64,000 nt of DNA. It comes from Litoreibacter arenae DSM 19593. Lineage in GTDB: Bacteria > Pseudomonadota > Alphaproteobacteria > Rhodobacterales > Rhodobacteraceae. Where the stretch lies: positions 186,001 through 250,000 of the forward strand of contig NZ_KE557312.1 of the NCBI RefSeq assembly GCF_000442275.2, in the 5' to 3' direction. The notes beneath the pieces are model-generated. The model made no database searches. It saw only the letters and a list, made by a program, of their open reading frames with translations, and was not told the origin of the DNA. The first letter of the stretch is position 1. Each line of letters opens with the position of its first letter. This document shows positions 41,471 through 50,660 of the stretch, piece after piece. A program made the position numbers and the translations under genes.

Positions 41471-41944
41471 ATGGTATTCACGTCTCATATGGAATTGGCG
41501 CTGGAAGAGGCGCGACTGGCTGCCGCGTGCGGCGAAGTTCCGGTGGGTGCAGTCGTGGTGTCGCCTGCGGGCGAGGTATTGGCAAAAGCAGGCAACCGGA
41601 CACGGGAGTTGAACGACCCGTCAGCCCATGCCGAGATGCTGGCGGTCCGCGAGGCCTGCGCGCGCTTGGAAACAGAACGCCTGACAGGCTGCGATCTGTA
41701 TGTGACGCTGGAGCCATGCGCGATGTGCGCCGGGGTCATCGCAGCGGCGCGGATTGCGCGGGTCTACTATGGTGCGTCTGACCCGAAATCGGGCGGCACG
41801 GCGCATGGGGCGCGCGTGTTTTCTCATCCTCAGGCACACCACATGCCCGAAATATACGACGGCATAGACGCGAAAGCCTGCGAAGCGCTTTTGACCGAGT
41901 TCTTTACTGCACGGCGACGCTTGTCTGGCCACTCTGACGCTTGA
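41471..41944 (+). CDS. tadA: tRNA adenosine(34) deaminase
   Basis: TadA converts A34 to inosine in tRNA-Arg(ACG). The 157-residue protein has the deaminase zinc motifs PSAHAEMLAVREA (His ligand and catalytic Glu) and VTLEPCAMCAGVI (two Cys ligands), and GEVPVGAVVVSPAGEVL at the N-terminus. ATG 41471 gives MVFTSHMELALEEARLA, the usual start; the frame extends upstream over the rluB start and is rejected there. Confidence 0.94.
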   Translation: MVFTSHMELALEEARLAAACGEVPVGAVVVSPAGEVLAKAGNRTRELNDPSAHAEMLAVREACARLETERLTGCDLYVTLEPCAMCAGVIAAARIARVYYGASDPKSGGTAHGARVFSHPQAHHMPEIYDGIDAKACEALLTEFFTARRRLSGHSDA

Positions 41945-41995
41945 AGCCCGCCATGTGCGACGTTAAACGGGGGCAAGTTTGGCAAGGAGACCTTC

Positions 41996-42283
41996 ATGTC
42001 CATTGACACAGCAACCGCCGCTCGCGTGGCAAAGCTGGCCCGCATCGCGGTGCCGCAAGAGGATTTGCCAAAGCTGGCGGATGAGTTGTCCGGAATTCTG
42101 GATTTCATGGAGCAGCTCAATGAGGTGAATGTGGACGGCGTTGAACCGATGACCTCGGTTACGCCGCAGCGCCTGAAACGCCGTGAGGATGTGGTCACCG
42201 ATGGCAACCAGCAGAAGGCCGTTCTTGCCAATGCGCCGGACGCGCGTGAAGGCTTCTTTGCAGTGCCGAAGGTGGTGGAATAA
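41996..42283 (+). CDS. gatC: Asp/Glu-tRNA amidotransferase subunit C
   Basis: The 95-residue protein ([38 protein letters not shown]) is the small stabilising subunit of GatCAB, which amidates Glu-tRNA(Gln) and Asp-tRNA(Asn). AAGGAG at 41984-41989 precedes the ATG. The stop overlaps gatA by one base (TAATG). gatB is not adjacent and lies outside the window, if present. Confidence 0.96.
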   Translation: MSIDTATAARVAKLARIAVPQEDLPKLADELSGILDFMEQLNEVNVDGVEPMTSVTPQRLKRREDVVTDGNQQKAVLANAPDAREGFFAVPKVVE

Positions 42284-43770
42284 TGGCTGACCTGAACAAA
42301 CTCGGCATCGCAGAAGCCCGCGACGCCCTGCGCAAAGGCGATGTGACCGCTGTGGAGCTAACCGAAGCCTGTTTAGGCGCGATCGAAGATGCGGGCGCAC
42401 TGAACGCGTTTGTGCACCACACGCCGGAAATCGCCCGCGAGCAGGCAGCAGCTGCCGACACACGGATCAAGGCGGGTGACGCGCCAGACATGTGCGGCAT
42501 CCCGGTGGGGATTAAGGATCTGTTCTGCACCAAGGGCGTAGCGTCGCAAGCGGCTTCGCGCATTTTGGAAGGGTTCAAGCCGGAATACGAGAGCACCATC
42601 ACGCAGCAATTGTGGGACGCTGGCTCGGTCATGCTGGGCAAGCTGAACATGGACGAATTCGCCATGGGGTCTTCCAATGAGACCTCGGTTTATGGTGACG
42701 TGGTGAACCCGTGGCGGCGCGAAGGCTCGGATGCTGCGCTCACACCGGGTGGTTCCTCTGGTGGCTCTGCCTCCGCGGTGGCTGCTGACTTGTGCATGGC
42801 GGCAACCGGTACGGATACCGGCGGCTCGATCCGCCAGCCTGCGGCGTTCGTTGGCATCACAGGCTTGAAGCCGACCTACGGGCGCTGCTCTCGCTGGGGC
42901 GTGGTGGCGTTTGCATCCTCGCTGGATCAAGCAGGACCGATGACCAAATCGGTGCGCGACGCGGCGATTATGCTGGGCGCTATGGCAGGGCATGATCCGA
43001 AGGATTCGACAAGTGCCGAACTGGCTGTACCGGATTTCGAGGCCGCTTTGACCGGCGACATTCGCGGCAAGAAGATCGGCATCCCCAAAGAATACCGCAT
43101 GGAAGGTATGCCTGCCGAGATCGAGCAACTGTGGGCTGATGGCACCGCAATGCTGAAGGATGCAGGTGCGGAGATCGTGGATATCACCCTGCCGCACACC
43201 AAATACGCCCTGCCAGCTTACTATGTGGTGGCCCCTGCAGAGGCATCTTCGAACCTTGCCCGCTATGACGGTGTTCGCTTCGGCCACCGCGCCAAGCTCA
43301 GCCAAGGCGACGGCATTACCGAAATGTACGAGAAAACGCGCGCCGAAGGCTTCGGCCCCGAGGTGCAGCGCCGCGTGATGATCGGCACATATGTGCTGAG
43401 CGCCGGTTTCTACGACGCCTATTACAACCGTGCTCGCAAGGTGCGCTCGCTGATCAAGAAGGATTTCGAGGGCGTGTTCGCGCAAGGCGTGGATGCTATT
43501 TTGACCCCCGCAACGCCGTCCGCCGCTTTCGGATTGGGCGAAATGGCGGACGCGGACCCGGTGCAGATGTATCTCAACGATGTCTTTACCGTCACAGTCA
43601 ACCTCGCAGGCCTTCCGGGCATCGCGGTGCCTGCTGGTCTTGATAAACAGGGGTTGCCGCTGGGCTTGCAACTCATCGGGCGCCCTTGGGAAGAGGGCGA
43701 TCTGCTCAACACCGCCTATGCGCTTGAGCAGGCGGCCGGTTTTGTGGCGAAGCCCGCCAAATGGTGGTAG
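42283..43770 (+). CDS. gatA: Asp/Glu-tRNA amidotransferase subunit A
   Basis: The 495-residue amidase-signature subunit hydrolyses glutamine to supply ammonia to GatB. The Ser-cisSer-Lys triad is visible: catalytic Lys in [14 protein letters not shown] and the two serines in [17 protein letters not shown] and [33 protein letters not shown] and [14 protein letters not shown] complete the family pattern. Confidence 0.97.
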   Translation: MADLNKLGIAEARDALRKGDVTAVELTEACLGAIEDAGALNAFVHHTPEIAREQAAAADTRIKAGDAPDMCGIPVGIKDLFCTKGVASQAASRILEGFKPEYESTITQQLWDAGSVMLGKLNMDEFAMGSSNETSVYGDVVNPWRREGSDAALTPGGSSGGSASAVAADLCMAATGTDTGGSIRQPAAFVGITGLKPTYGRCSRWGVVAFASSLDQAGPMTKSVRDAAIMLGAMAGHDPKDSTSAELAVPDFEAALTGDIRGKKIGIPKEYRMEGMPAEIEQLWADGTAMLKDAGAEIVDITLPHTKYALPAYYVVAPAEASSNLARYDGVRFGHRAKLSQGDGITEMYEKTRAEGFGPEVQRRVMIGTYVLSAGFYDAYYNRARKVRSLIKKDFEGVFAQGVDAILTPATPSAAFGLGEMADADPVQMYLNDVFTVTVNLAGLPGIAVPAGLDKQGLPLGLQLIGRPWEEGDLLNTAYALEQAAGFVAKPAKWW

Positions 43771-43792
43771 GCTCCGCCGCAGCTAAGAAGAA

Positions 43793-44503
43793 ATGAGGCT
43801 TTTGATGCGTGGTTTTTGTGCAGTTTTGATGGTTGCGGGTGTGGCAGCATGTGCGCCGACGGTCCCCGACAGCGGCGCAGGCGTGGGCTTTGACGACTAC
43901 GACACCTATCTGTCGCAACAGCAGGCGCGGGATGCGCAGTTGCGCAATCAAGGCTCCAGCGCCCAAGCGATGACGCCCGAACAGGAAACGGCAAATGCCG
44001 CCGTGGCCGCCGTTCGCGGCACCGGGGGCCAGCCGGCACGGGGCGAAAGCGTTCCGGCGGGTGTCCAGAATACCTCACCTATTGCGGTGCCTGAACCTGA
44101 TCTCGACAATCCCTCGATTTCGGACGAGCAGGATTTCCAAGCCGTCTCGAGCCGCCAAACCATCGAGAGCGATGCAGCGCGTCGCCGCGCGCAAAGCGCC
44201 GAGTACCAAGTGATCGCTCCCACGGCGCTGCCGCGCCGTCCCGGTGATGATGCGCCGACCCCCGTGGAGTTTGCCCTGCAAACGAGTCATCCCGTCGGCC
44301 AGAAGGTCTACCGCCGCTCGATCCTTGCCTCGGGTAAGACAGCCAAGGCTTGCTCGGGCTTCAGCTCGGTTGAACTCGCGCAGGATGCGTTTCTCAAAGC
44401 TGGCGGGCCGCAAAAAGACAAGCTGGGCGTCGATCCGGATGGTGACGGATATGCCTGTGGCTGGAATCCGGCAAAGTATCGCGGGTTGGTGAAAAAGGGC
44501 TAG
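43793..44503 (+). CDS. lipoprotein with a C-terminal excalibur-like calcium-binding motif
   Basis: The 236-residue protein has a lipoprotein signal (GFCAVLMVAGVAACAPT, lipid Cys of VAAC), a long Ala/Gln/Pro-rich unstructured middle, and a C-terminal segment CSGFSSVELAQDAFLKAG...LGVDPDGDGYACGWNP. DPDGDGYACGW is the calcium-binding excalibur motif, with flanking cysteines likely disulphide-bonded. It may sit on the inner face of the outer membrane. ATG 43805 is an alternative start. It is followed within 4 bp by an amidase gene. Confidence 0.83.
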   Translation: MRLLMRGFCAVLMVAGVAACAPTVPDSGAGVGFDDYDTYLSQQQARDAQLRNQGSSAQAMTPEQETANAAVAAVRGTGGQPARGESVPAGVQNTSPIAVPEPDLDNPSISDEQDFQAVSSRQTIESDAARRRAQSAEYQVIAPTALPRRPGDDAPTPVEFALQTSHPVGQKVYRRSILASGKTAKACSGFSSVELAQDAFLKAGGPQKDKLGVDPDGDGYACGWNPAKYRGLVKKG

Positions 44504-44507
44504 CGCC

Positions 44508-45197
44508 ATGACGCCGGAGTGGCGTCCTTCGCCAAATTTCGGCGATCGCAAGGATGGGGCCGTCCCTCAACTTGTCGTCTTGCACTACACCGCGATGGAA
44601 AGCTGCGAGGCGGCGTGTCGCACGTTGTGCAACCCTGACAACGAAGTATCCGCTCACTATTTGATTGGTGAGGACGGAGCAGTCATTCAGCTGGTCGCGG
44701 AGGACAAACGGGCATGGCACGCGGGTGCCGGTACATGGCAGGGGCGCGGCGACGTGAATTCGCGCTCTATCGGGATCGAGATGTCGAATACGGGCTTCGC
44801 GCCGTTCCCGGCGGCGCTGATGGATAGCTTGGAGACCGTGCTAAAGGGCATTATGGCGCGTTGGGACATATCTCCGTCCGGTGTGATCGCACATTCGGAT
44901 TTCGCGCCGGGCCGCAAGATTGACCCTGGCCGGCGGTTCGACTGGCAGCGCTTGGCGCGGCAGGGGCTGGCGATATGGCCAGACGGCTTGCAAAAGGTCG
45001 AGGCGGATCTCGACCGGTTCGTCGTTGCGGCGACCGCCTTTGGCTATCCCGAAGATGCCGACACGGAGACCCTCCTTGCAAGCTTCCGGCTCCGGTTCAA
45101 CCCGACCGCAGAGGGCGCAGTGACCGAACGCGATGTGGCGATGGCCGAAGCACTGACGCGCGAGTTCGGCATTGACCGGACAGGCGCGGGCGCTTAA
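44508..45197 (+). CDS. N-acetylmuramoyl-L-alanine amidase (Amidase_2)
   Basis: A 229-residue zinc amidase resembling AmiD: LVVLHYTAMESCEAACRTL (first His ligand), VSAHYLIGEDGAVIQLVAE, AWHAGAGTWQGRGDVNSRS, IGIEMSN, and GVIAHSDFAPGRKIDPG (second His and Asp ligands). The C-terminal 70 residues form a small helical peptidoglycan-binding-like domain. It cleaves the MurNAc-L-Ala bond. No signal peptide is visible at this start, so it may act in the cytoplasm in cell-wall recycling, like AmpD. Confidence 0.92.
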   Translation: MTPEWRPSPNFGDRKDGAVPQLVVLHYTAMESCEAACRTLCNPDNEVSAHYLIGEDGAVIQLVAEDKRAWHAGAGTWQGRGDVNSRSIGIEMSNTGFAPFPAALMDSLETVLKGIMARWDISPSGVIAHSDFAPGRKIDPGRRFDWQRLARQGLAIWPDGLQKVEADLDRFVVAATAFGYPEDADTETLLASFRLRFNPTAEGAVTERDVAMAEALTREFGIDRTGAGA

Positions 45198-45207
45198 CTG
45201 GGATATT

Positions 45208-45592
45208 GCGCGGAGGGCCGGATGGCCGCGTGCCCTCCGGGGTGCGAGGAAAGTCCGGACTCCACAAAGCAACGGTGCCGGGTAACGCCCGGGCGGAGCA
45301 ATCCGACGGAAAGCGCCACAGAAAACAGACCGCCCTCGCATGCGGGGGTAAGGGTGAAACGGTGGGGTAAGAGCCCACCGCGCCGCTGGCAACAGGGGTG
45401 GCACGGCAAGCCCCACCGGGAGCAATGCCAAATAGGAACCGCGTGGAGGCTTCGGCCTTCGGGGGTGCTTTGTCCCCAGCAGGTTCGGGTTGGCAGCTAG
45501 AGGGCCACGGGCAACCGTGGCTTGAGAGGAATGGTCATCTATCGGCGGGGTAACCCGCCGTGGACAGAATCCGGCTTACAAGCCCTCCGCGC
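45208..45592 (+). ncRNA. rnpB: RNase P RNA (class A)
   Basis: The ribozyme that removes tRNA 5' leaders. The 5' end GCGCGGAGGGC pairs with the 3' end CCCTCCGCGC (helix P1). The conserved core GAGGAAAGTCCGGACTCC lies near the start, and ACAGAATCCGGCTTA near the end, with the P7-P10 element GGTAAGGGTGAAACGGTG and AGAGCCCACCGC between. Length of about 385 nt is normal for alphaproteobacteria. It is 10 bp downstream of the amidase gene. Confidence 0.96.
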
Positions 45593-45661
45593 ATATTCGA
45601 TCCACCACATTTTTCAGGGGTTGTAAGCGGCAATTTCTGGCTTCATCTTGGCAAAAATATT

Positions 45662-45710
45662 CCCGCCGGAGGCTCCGCCCATCAGGCTCGGCACTACCGG
45701 CGGGATTATT
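45662..45710. terminator. stem-loop between rnpB and ggt
   Basis: CCCGCCGG (45662-45669) pairs with CCGGCGGG (45697-45704), with an internal second stem, and is followed by ATTATT. It lies between convergent rnpB and ggt and may terminate either. Confidence 0.45.
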
Positions 45711-45723
45711 CAAACGCCGCGGG

Positions 45724-47472
45724 TTACTCGCCCAACGCGATGCCTTCGCGTCTGGGGTCGGCACCACCCAGCAGGCCGTCCTCGGACAATGCGATCGCAT
45801 GCAGGCCCGACGTCAACGCTCGCGCGTTTGTCTCGAACCCCATAGCTGTCAGTGGTTCGGCAAATCGGGTGGCGTCAGTGCCTTCCTCCAGATCATAGGT
45901 CCCGAAACGGTTAACCAAATTCGGCAACGCGATTGCCGCTTGTGGATCAAGTCCCCAATCCAGATGCGCGATGATGGTTTTGGCCACATAGCCGATGATG
46001 CGCGACCCGCCGGGCGAGCCTACAACCAGCGTCGGCTTGCCGTCTTTCAACACGATTGTAGGCGCCATGGAGGAGCGAGGACGTTTGCCCGGCTCCACCC
46101 GGTTTGCAATCGGTACCCCGTTATCATGGGTTGCGAAGGAGAAGTCCGTCAGTTCGTTGTTAAGCAGGAAGCCACCCGGTGCCATCAGTCGCGAGCCAAA
46201 CCCGTTCTCGATGGTCGTGGTCATGCTCAGCGCGTTGCCATACTGATCGACAATCGAGATATGCGAGGTCGATGGCAGCTCGATGCTCTGGTCATCGGCC
46301 CAAAGCAACGCATGGTCAAATGGAGGCTCTCCCGCCTCCACGTCGGTAAGGGCGGTCTCACCTGATAGGGTCTTCGCACGGGATGCCAGATAATCCGCAT
46401 CGACCAGACCTTTGGTCGGCATAGGCACGAAGTCGCTATCGGCCATGTATCTGCCCCGATCCGCAAAGGCGAGGCGGGAGGCGTCCCCAATCAGCCGCCA
46501 TGCATCGGCGCTGTCCTTGCCGAGCGCGGCGAGGTCGTAGCCTTCGAGCATCCCGAGGATTTGACCCACCGTCAGGGCGCCGGATGATGGCGGCCCCATG
46601 CCGCAAACCTCGTGCGCGCGATAGGTGACGCAGACCGGTGCGCGCTCCTTGACCTTGTAGATTGACAGATCAGTGGTGGACAGGACGCCGGGGTTTCCTT
46701 CAGCATTCGCAACGGTATCCACGATCCCTTGGGCGATTTCTCCGTTGTAGAAGGCCTTTGCGCCACCGGTCGATATGGCCCGCAAGGTCTGCGCATAGGC
46801 CGGATTTCGCAAGGTGGACCCTTCGGCCAGCGGTGCGCCTTCCGGCAAGAAGTAGGACGCGGTTCGGGCGAAGCGGCCCAGCCGTTCCTGATCGGAATCC
46901 ACGAGCGCGGCAAGACGCGGTGACACTTCAAAGCCGTTTTCCGCGAGGTCGATGGCATCGGCGAACAGCGTCGGCCAATCCGCGCGACCCCATTTTGCAT
47001 GTGCTTTTTCCAGCAAAGCCGGAGTGCCGGGAGTGCCGACCGAAAGGCCGCCTACCACGGCATCGAAGAATTGTAGCGGCTCACCGTTTTCGTCTTGGAA
47101 TAGAAGCGGAGTGGCCGCCATTGGGGCTGTTTCGCGCCCGTCCAATGTGGTCATTTCGCCCGTGGCACCGTCATACCAGACCAGAAATGCCCCGCCTCCG
47201 AGGCCGGAGCTTTGCGGCTCCACCAGCCCCAGAACGGTTTGCACCGCGACCATCGCATCGGCGGCGGTGCCACCGTCTGCCAGAACGCGCGCACCTGCGC
47301 GGACAGCCAGTGGATTCGCGGCTGCGACCATCCATTTTGAAGCGGAAACGGGCGCACCGCTGTCTTTCGTGGATTGCGCGGTCGCCGCCTCTGGCGCAAA
47401 GGCGTCGGCAGCCTCTTGTGCTGACACAGGAAGTGCCGCGAGAAATAGGGGGAATAGGGGTAACAGGCGCAT
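45724..47472 (-). CDS. ggt: gamma-glutamyltransferase
   Basis: A 582-residue secreted GGT with signal peptide [18 protein letters not shown]. It self-cleaves into two subunits at the Thr of [17 protein letters not shown], the usual TTHxxVxD context with TSH here. Other motifs are [59 protein letters not shown] (split in the protein by no gap) and [11 protein letters not shown], with catalytic SPGGSRII. In the periplasm it breaks gamma-glutamyl peptides such as glutathione; the products can feed 5-oxoproline or glutamate use (see pxpABC). Confidence 0.94.
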   Translation of the reverse strand: MRLLPLFPLFLAALPVSAQEAADAFAPEAATAQSTKDSGAPVSASKWMVAAANPLAVRAGARVLADGGTAADAMVAVQTVLGLVEPQSSGLGGGAFLVWYDGATGEMTTLDGRETAPMAATPLLFQDENGEPLQFFDAVVGGLSVGTPGTPALLEKAHAKWGRADWPTLFADAIDLAENGFEVSPRLAALVDSDQERLGRFARTASYFLPEGAPLAEGSTLRNPAYAQTLRAISTGGAKAFYNGEIAQGIVDTVANAEGNPGVLSTTDLSIYKVKERAPVCVTYRAHEVCGMGPPSSGALTVGQILGMLEGYDLAALGKDSADAWRLIGDASRLAFADRGRYMADSDFVPMPTKGLVDADYLASRAKTLSGETALTDVEAGEPPFDHALLWADDQSIELPSTSHISIVDQYGNALSMTTTIENGFGSRLMAPGGFLLNNELTDFSFATHDNGVPIANRVEPGKRPRSSMAPTIVLKDGKPTLVVGSPGGSRIIGYVAKTIIAHLDWGLDPQAAIALPNLVNRFGTYDLEEGTDATRFAEPLTAMGFETNARALTSGLHAIALSEDGLLGGADPRREGIALGE

Positions 47473-47650
47473 GAGGGCCTCCGGGTTGGGTAAAAACTAC
47501 TTCAATCATGACTTTGCGTCGTTGATTGGCAAGTGGGCATGGCCTGACCCTCTTTCGCGGTTGACTCGGGCCACCAAGCGCGTAAAAGGCGGCTTCAACC
47601 GAATTTCCGGGCGCGTTGTTTTTGTGCGTCCGACCCAGAGGAGAAGTGAG

Positions 47651-47818
47651 ATGGCGAAGCCAACCACGATCAAAATCCGCCTGAACTCGTCCGCTGGCAC
47701 GGGCCACTTTTATGTGACCAAGAAAAACGCCCGCACCATGACCGAGAAGATGGTCGTGCGCAAATACGATCCCGTTGCGCGCAAGCACGTCGAATATAAG
47801 GAAGGCAAGATCAAGTAA
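47651..47818 (+). CDS. rpmG: 50S ribosomal protein L33
   Basis: The 55-residue protein [20 protein letters not shown]...[19 protein letters not shown] is a cysteine-free L33 of the alphaproteobacterial type, so it does not bind zinc. ATG 47651 is preceded by AGAGGAGA at 47637-47644. A strong terminator follows 32 bp after the stop. The longer frame running back to 46952 is a shadow of ggt. Confidence 0.96.
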   Translation: MAKPTTIKIRLNSSAGTGHFYVTKKNARTMTEKMVVRKYDPVARKHVEYKEGKIK

Positions 47819-47850
47819 GATCTTCCTCAAGTCCATGACGACAGACAAAG

Positions 47851-47873
47851 CCGCGCTCTTGAGCGCGGTTTTT
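47851..47873 (+). terminator. rho-independent terminator after rpmG
   Basis: CCGCGCTC TT GAGCGCGG (47851-47868) forms a perfect hairpin followed by TTTTT. It ends the rpmG transcript. Confidence 0.9.
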
Positions 47874-47994
47874 GCGTTTCAGGAGAGCGCTTTGACCAAG
47901 CGACTTATATAAGCTGAAAAATTGCAGGGTTTTTCTCTTGATGGACTCAGCGCGCATCTCTACCCTCTCCCACAACATATTGGGGGTGCTTGAC

Positions 47995-48396
47995 GTGAGA
48001 AATCTATTGATACTGTCGGTATTGGGGCTGGCTGCGTGTTCTCAGCCCGGCGTACATGGTGACTGGTCGCAAGGCGCACGGTTCGCGCCAAACACGGCGG
48101 CTGAGTTCCACGCGCGTGCAAAGCGCGGGGAGCCGGGCGTATTTCCTGCCCCAACCGGATACTCCGTCTATACTGAGCAGGAACGTATAGCATCGGGCGC
48201 GGCAACGAGTGACGGGGTCATTCGTCAGGGTACAGCGTCTTCTCGCACAGGACTCTACAGTGAGACCGAGGCATTGGTTCAAGTCTCGGAGACCCAAACG
48301 GTCAAGGTTCGCAAGGTCGGGAATACCACCGTGAAAACTTACACTTACGGAACGCCGCGGCGCAAAGCAGTCGTAGAGACGGAATATGTCCAATAG
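47995..48396 (+). CDS. small lipoprotein, unknown function
   Basis: Read from GTG 47995 the product is 133 residues with signal VRNLLILSVLGLAACSQP, where LAAC is the lipobox. A run of G (TTGGGGGTG) lies about 9 bp upstream. The mature part is hydrophilic, with AEFHARAKRGEPGVFPAP and a beta-rich end TVKVRKVGNTTVKTYTYG. An ATG at 47938 would place 19 polar residues before the signal and is disfavoured. I do not recognise a family. Confidence 0.75.
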   Translation: MRNLLILSVLGLAACSQPGVHGDWSQGARFAPNTAAEFHARAKRGEPGVFPAPTGYSVYTEQERIASGAATSDGVIRQGTASSRTGLYSETEALVQVSETQTVKVRKVGNTTVKTYTYGTPRRKAVVETEYVQ

Positions 48397-48446
48397 CGCT
48401 GATGTGTCAGCAATCTAGGCAGATGCAACTAGGGGCAAGAGCAATA

Positions 48447-48477
48447 AAAAAAGGGCCAGCAAACTGCTGGCCCTTTT
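48447..48477. terminator. bidirectional terminator
   Basis: AAAAAA then GGGCCAGC (48453-48460), AAACT, GCTGGCCC (48466-48473) then TTTT. It lies between the convergent lipoprotein and Bax1-like genes and has U-tracts in both directions. Confidence 0.88.
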
Positions 48478-48498
48478 CCATGAGGTCTGGAAGCGCGA

Positions 48499-49221
48499 TT
48501 ACTCGCGCGCACCCATGAACTGCAACAGGAACATGAACATGTTCAGGAAGTTCAGGTACAAGCTCAGCGCGCCCATGATCGCGGATTTGGCAAGCCACTC
48601 ACTTTCGCCATATTGCGCCATCTGAATATACTCGTTCTTCAGACGCTGCGTATCATAAGCCGTGAGGCCTGCGAAGATCAGCACACCCAAAGCGGACACC
48701 GCAAACTGGATCGCGGGGGAGCCGAGGAAGATGTTGATGATCGACGCGAGGATCAGGCCGATCACGCCCATGATCAGAAACGACCCCCAGCCGGAGATAT
48801 CTTTCTTGGTGGTATATCCCCACAAACTAAGGCTGGCGAAGGCGATAGCCGTGACCAAGAAGGTCTGCGCGATAGAGATGCCGGTATAGACAGCGAAGAT
48901 GTAGCTGATCGACAACCCCATCAACGCGGAAAAACCCCAGAATACCAACTGTGCGGCACCTGCCGACAAGCGGTTGATCATCGCACTGAAGGCGAAGACC
49001 ACAACCAGCGGCGCAAACATGACGACCCATTTCAGCGGAGTGCCGAAGATCGCAGCCAGCATCGCGTCGTTGTTCCCGACAATGTATGCCACGGCCCCGG
49101 TGATCAACATGGCGATCGACATAAGGCCGTAGGTTTTACTCATATGGGCCCTGAGGCCCTCGTCGATGGCGGCCGCGCGGCTACCTACGCCGACTGACCC
49201 CATCGTCTTGTATTCAGCCAT
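48499..49221 (-). CDS. Bax inhibitor-1/YccA family membrane protein
   Basis: From ATG 49221 the product is 240 residues with seven hydrophobic helices, a TMBIM/UPF0005 protein. Characteristic segments are LRAHMSKTYGLMSIAMLIT, FWGFSALMGLSISYIFAVY and GLTAYDTQRLKNEYIQMA, which includes the conserved Asp pair region near the last helices. Bacterial relatives such as BsYetJ act as pH-dependent calcium leak channels, and YccA modulates FtsH. An upstream ATG at 49272 is considered unlikely. Confidence 0.93.
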   Translation of the reverse strand: MAEYKTMGSVGVGSRAAAIDEGLRAHMSKTYGLMSIAMLITGAVAYIVGNNDAMLAAIFGTPLKWVVMFAPLVVVFAFSAMINRLSAGAAQLVFWGFSALMGLSISYIFAVYTGISIAQTFLVTAIAFASLSLWGYTTKKDISGWGSFLIMGVIGLILASIINIFLGSPAIQFAVSALGVLIFAGLTAYDTQRLKNEYIQMAQYGESEWLAKSAIMGALSLYLNFLNMFMFLLQFMGARE

Positions 49222-49451
49222 GAAAACACTCCCTTTCAGGCAAGTTGAAGCAAGCCGGATAAAATCCGGCACTGTATGCTGTTAAAGTGGGGCACACGGC
49301 GTGCGTTTTCAAGTAATTCCGAAGTGTTTTGGTCACAAATATCCGCGATTTATCTCAAAGACGATGCTTCACCCCGTTGAGATATTGTGGATCAATGGCT
49401 CAGCAGAGATATTATTAACTGAAACCCAGAAAAACCACTGGCTTACAGCGT

Positions 49452-49652
49452 TTACCTCCAATGTGCAGGAGCGTCCCAAACAGGGCGTTGGGCTTCGGCG
49501 TCGGCTTCCGCGCGGGTGAGGCCGATATCCGTCAAACTCGTGTCATCCAACGCCGCTAGTGCCTTCCGCTGCCGATACAGCGCAAAGTACCCCATGAAGC
49601 CAATTCTTCGATCCGTGCGGCGGAGCGGGGTGGTGCAGGTGAGATCAGTCAT
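49452..49652 (-). CDS. DUF1127 domain protein
   Basis: A 66-residue Arg-rich protein with the DUF1127 pattern FALYRQRKALAALDDTSLTDIGLTRAEADAEA. Small DUF1127 proteins in alphaproteobacteria are linked to phosphate or carbon metabolism and sRNA turnover. ATG 49652 has AAGGA at a good distance; TTG 49670 is an alternative. Divergent from the LysR gene. The 230-bp gap 49222-49451 downstream contains only an 8-bp inverted repeat, TATCTCAA/TTGAGATA, at 49351-49384. Confidence 0.9.
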   Translation of the reverse strand: MTDLTCTTPLRRTDRRIGFMGYFALYRQRKALAALDDTSLTDIGLTRAEADAEAQRPVWDAPAHWR

Positions 49653-49726
49653 GGTCGCATCCTTCGACAACTGTGATGAAAATCCGTTTTTGGATCATTT
49701 ATGTTGATATACATGCCTGATCGTGC

Positions 49727-49743
49727 TTCATTTTTGAAATGAA
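49727..49743. promoter_or_regulatory. LysR-type palindrome
   Basis: TTCATTTTTGAAATGAA is a perfect 7-bp inverted repeat with a 3-bp centre, of the T-N11-A type. It lies 33 bp before the LysR start, in the region shared with DUF1127, so the regulator may control itself and DUF1127. Confidence 0.5.
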
Positions 49744-49775
49744 TGCTTTTTGCCTCTTACATCACAGGAATTGAT

Positions 49776-50660
49776 ATGGCGCGAAATTTGGATATCACGT
49801 CTTTGCGATCCTTCATCGCGGTTGCCGATAGCGGCGGCGTGACCAAAGCGGCCGGCTACCTGCATTTGACCCAGTCCGCGGTGTCAATGCAGTTGAAGCG
49901 CTTGGAGGAGTCGCTGGACGTCTCGCTACTGGATCGATCAAACCGCACGGTCTCTCTGACGGCGGAAGGCGAGCAGTTGCTAAGCTATGCGCGGCGAATG
50001 TTGGCCTTGAACGACGAGGCCTACACGCGGCTCACTGCGAAAGAGTACGAAGGTGAAATCACACTCGGTGTGCCGCACGACATCATCTATCCCTACATTC
50101 CACCCATCCTGCGCAGCTTCGCCGCAGATTTTCCGCGCGTTCAGATGCGCTTGGTATCGGCCCCGACCCGTCGCCTGCGCGAGATGTTCGGCAGGGGGGA
50201 ATGCGATGTGATCCTGACCACCGAAGAGCATCCCGGACCGGGCGGAGAGGCTTTGGTGACGCTGCCGTTGGTTTGGATCGGAGCACTGGGCGGGTCGGCA
50301 TGGAAAGCGCGCCCTTTGCCTGTGGCATTCTGCAAGAACTGCATTTTCCGCTCCGGCGTGTTGAAACGGTTGGACGAGGCGGGGTTCGATTGGGAAATGG
50401 TGGTTGACTCCGATCTGGACAACGCGGTGGAAGCCGTGGTGAGCGCCGATCTGGCGATCACCGCTGCGATCAAGGGCGTCTACCCGCACCAGACAGGCCC
50501 GATCGCGCATGATGGTGTGCTGCCTGACCCCGGTCAGTCCAGGATTGTCCTTTATCTGCAAGCAGAGGAAGATCCGGTGCTGACGGCGCTCCGTGATATG
50601 ATACGAGGGGCTTATCTTTCCGAATGGTCTCCACGCGAGAAGGCGCAACTTACGGCGTAA
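49776..50660 (+). CDS. LysR-family transcriptional regulator
   Basis: From ATG 49776 (AGGA a few bases upstream) the product is 294 residues. The winged helix is ITSLRSFIAVADSGGVTKA, GYLHLTQSAVSMQLKRLEE, and is followed by SLLDRSNRTVSLTAEGEQLL. The C-terminal effector domain is of the periplasmic-binding type (EITLGVPHDIIYPYIPPIL). The ligand is unknown. Its last 11 bp overlap the end of the convergent oxidoreductase gene. Confidence 0.93.
   Translation: MARNLDITSLRSFIAVADSGGVTKAAGYLHLTQSAVSMQLKRLEESLDVSLLDRSNRTVSLTAEGEQLLSYARRMLALNDEAYTRLTAKEYEGEITLGVPHDIIYPYIPPILRSFAADFPRVQMRLVSAPTRRLREMFGRGECDVILTTEEHPGPGGEALVTLPLVWIGALGGSAWKARPLPVAFCKNCIFRSGVLKRLDEAGFDWEMVVDSDLDNAVEAVVSADLAITAAIKGVYPHQTGPIAHDGVLPDPGQSRIVLYLQAEEDPVLTALRDMIRGAYLSEWSPREKAQLTA

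Noticed and set aside
42373-43671. 432-codon minus-strand frame opposite gatA
   Set aside because: Shadow of gatA in GC-rich DNA; the product has unnatural His/Arg/Cys richness and no recognisable domain.
46952-47650. Long upstream extension of rpmG (288 codons in all)
   Set aside because: L33 is 55 residues and has its own ribosome-binding site; the rest is antisense to ggt.
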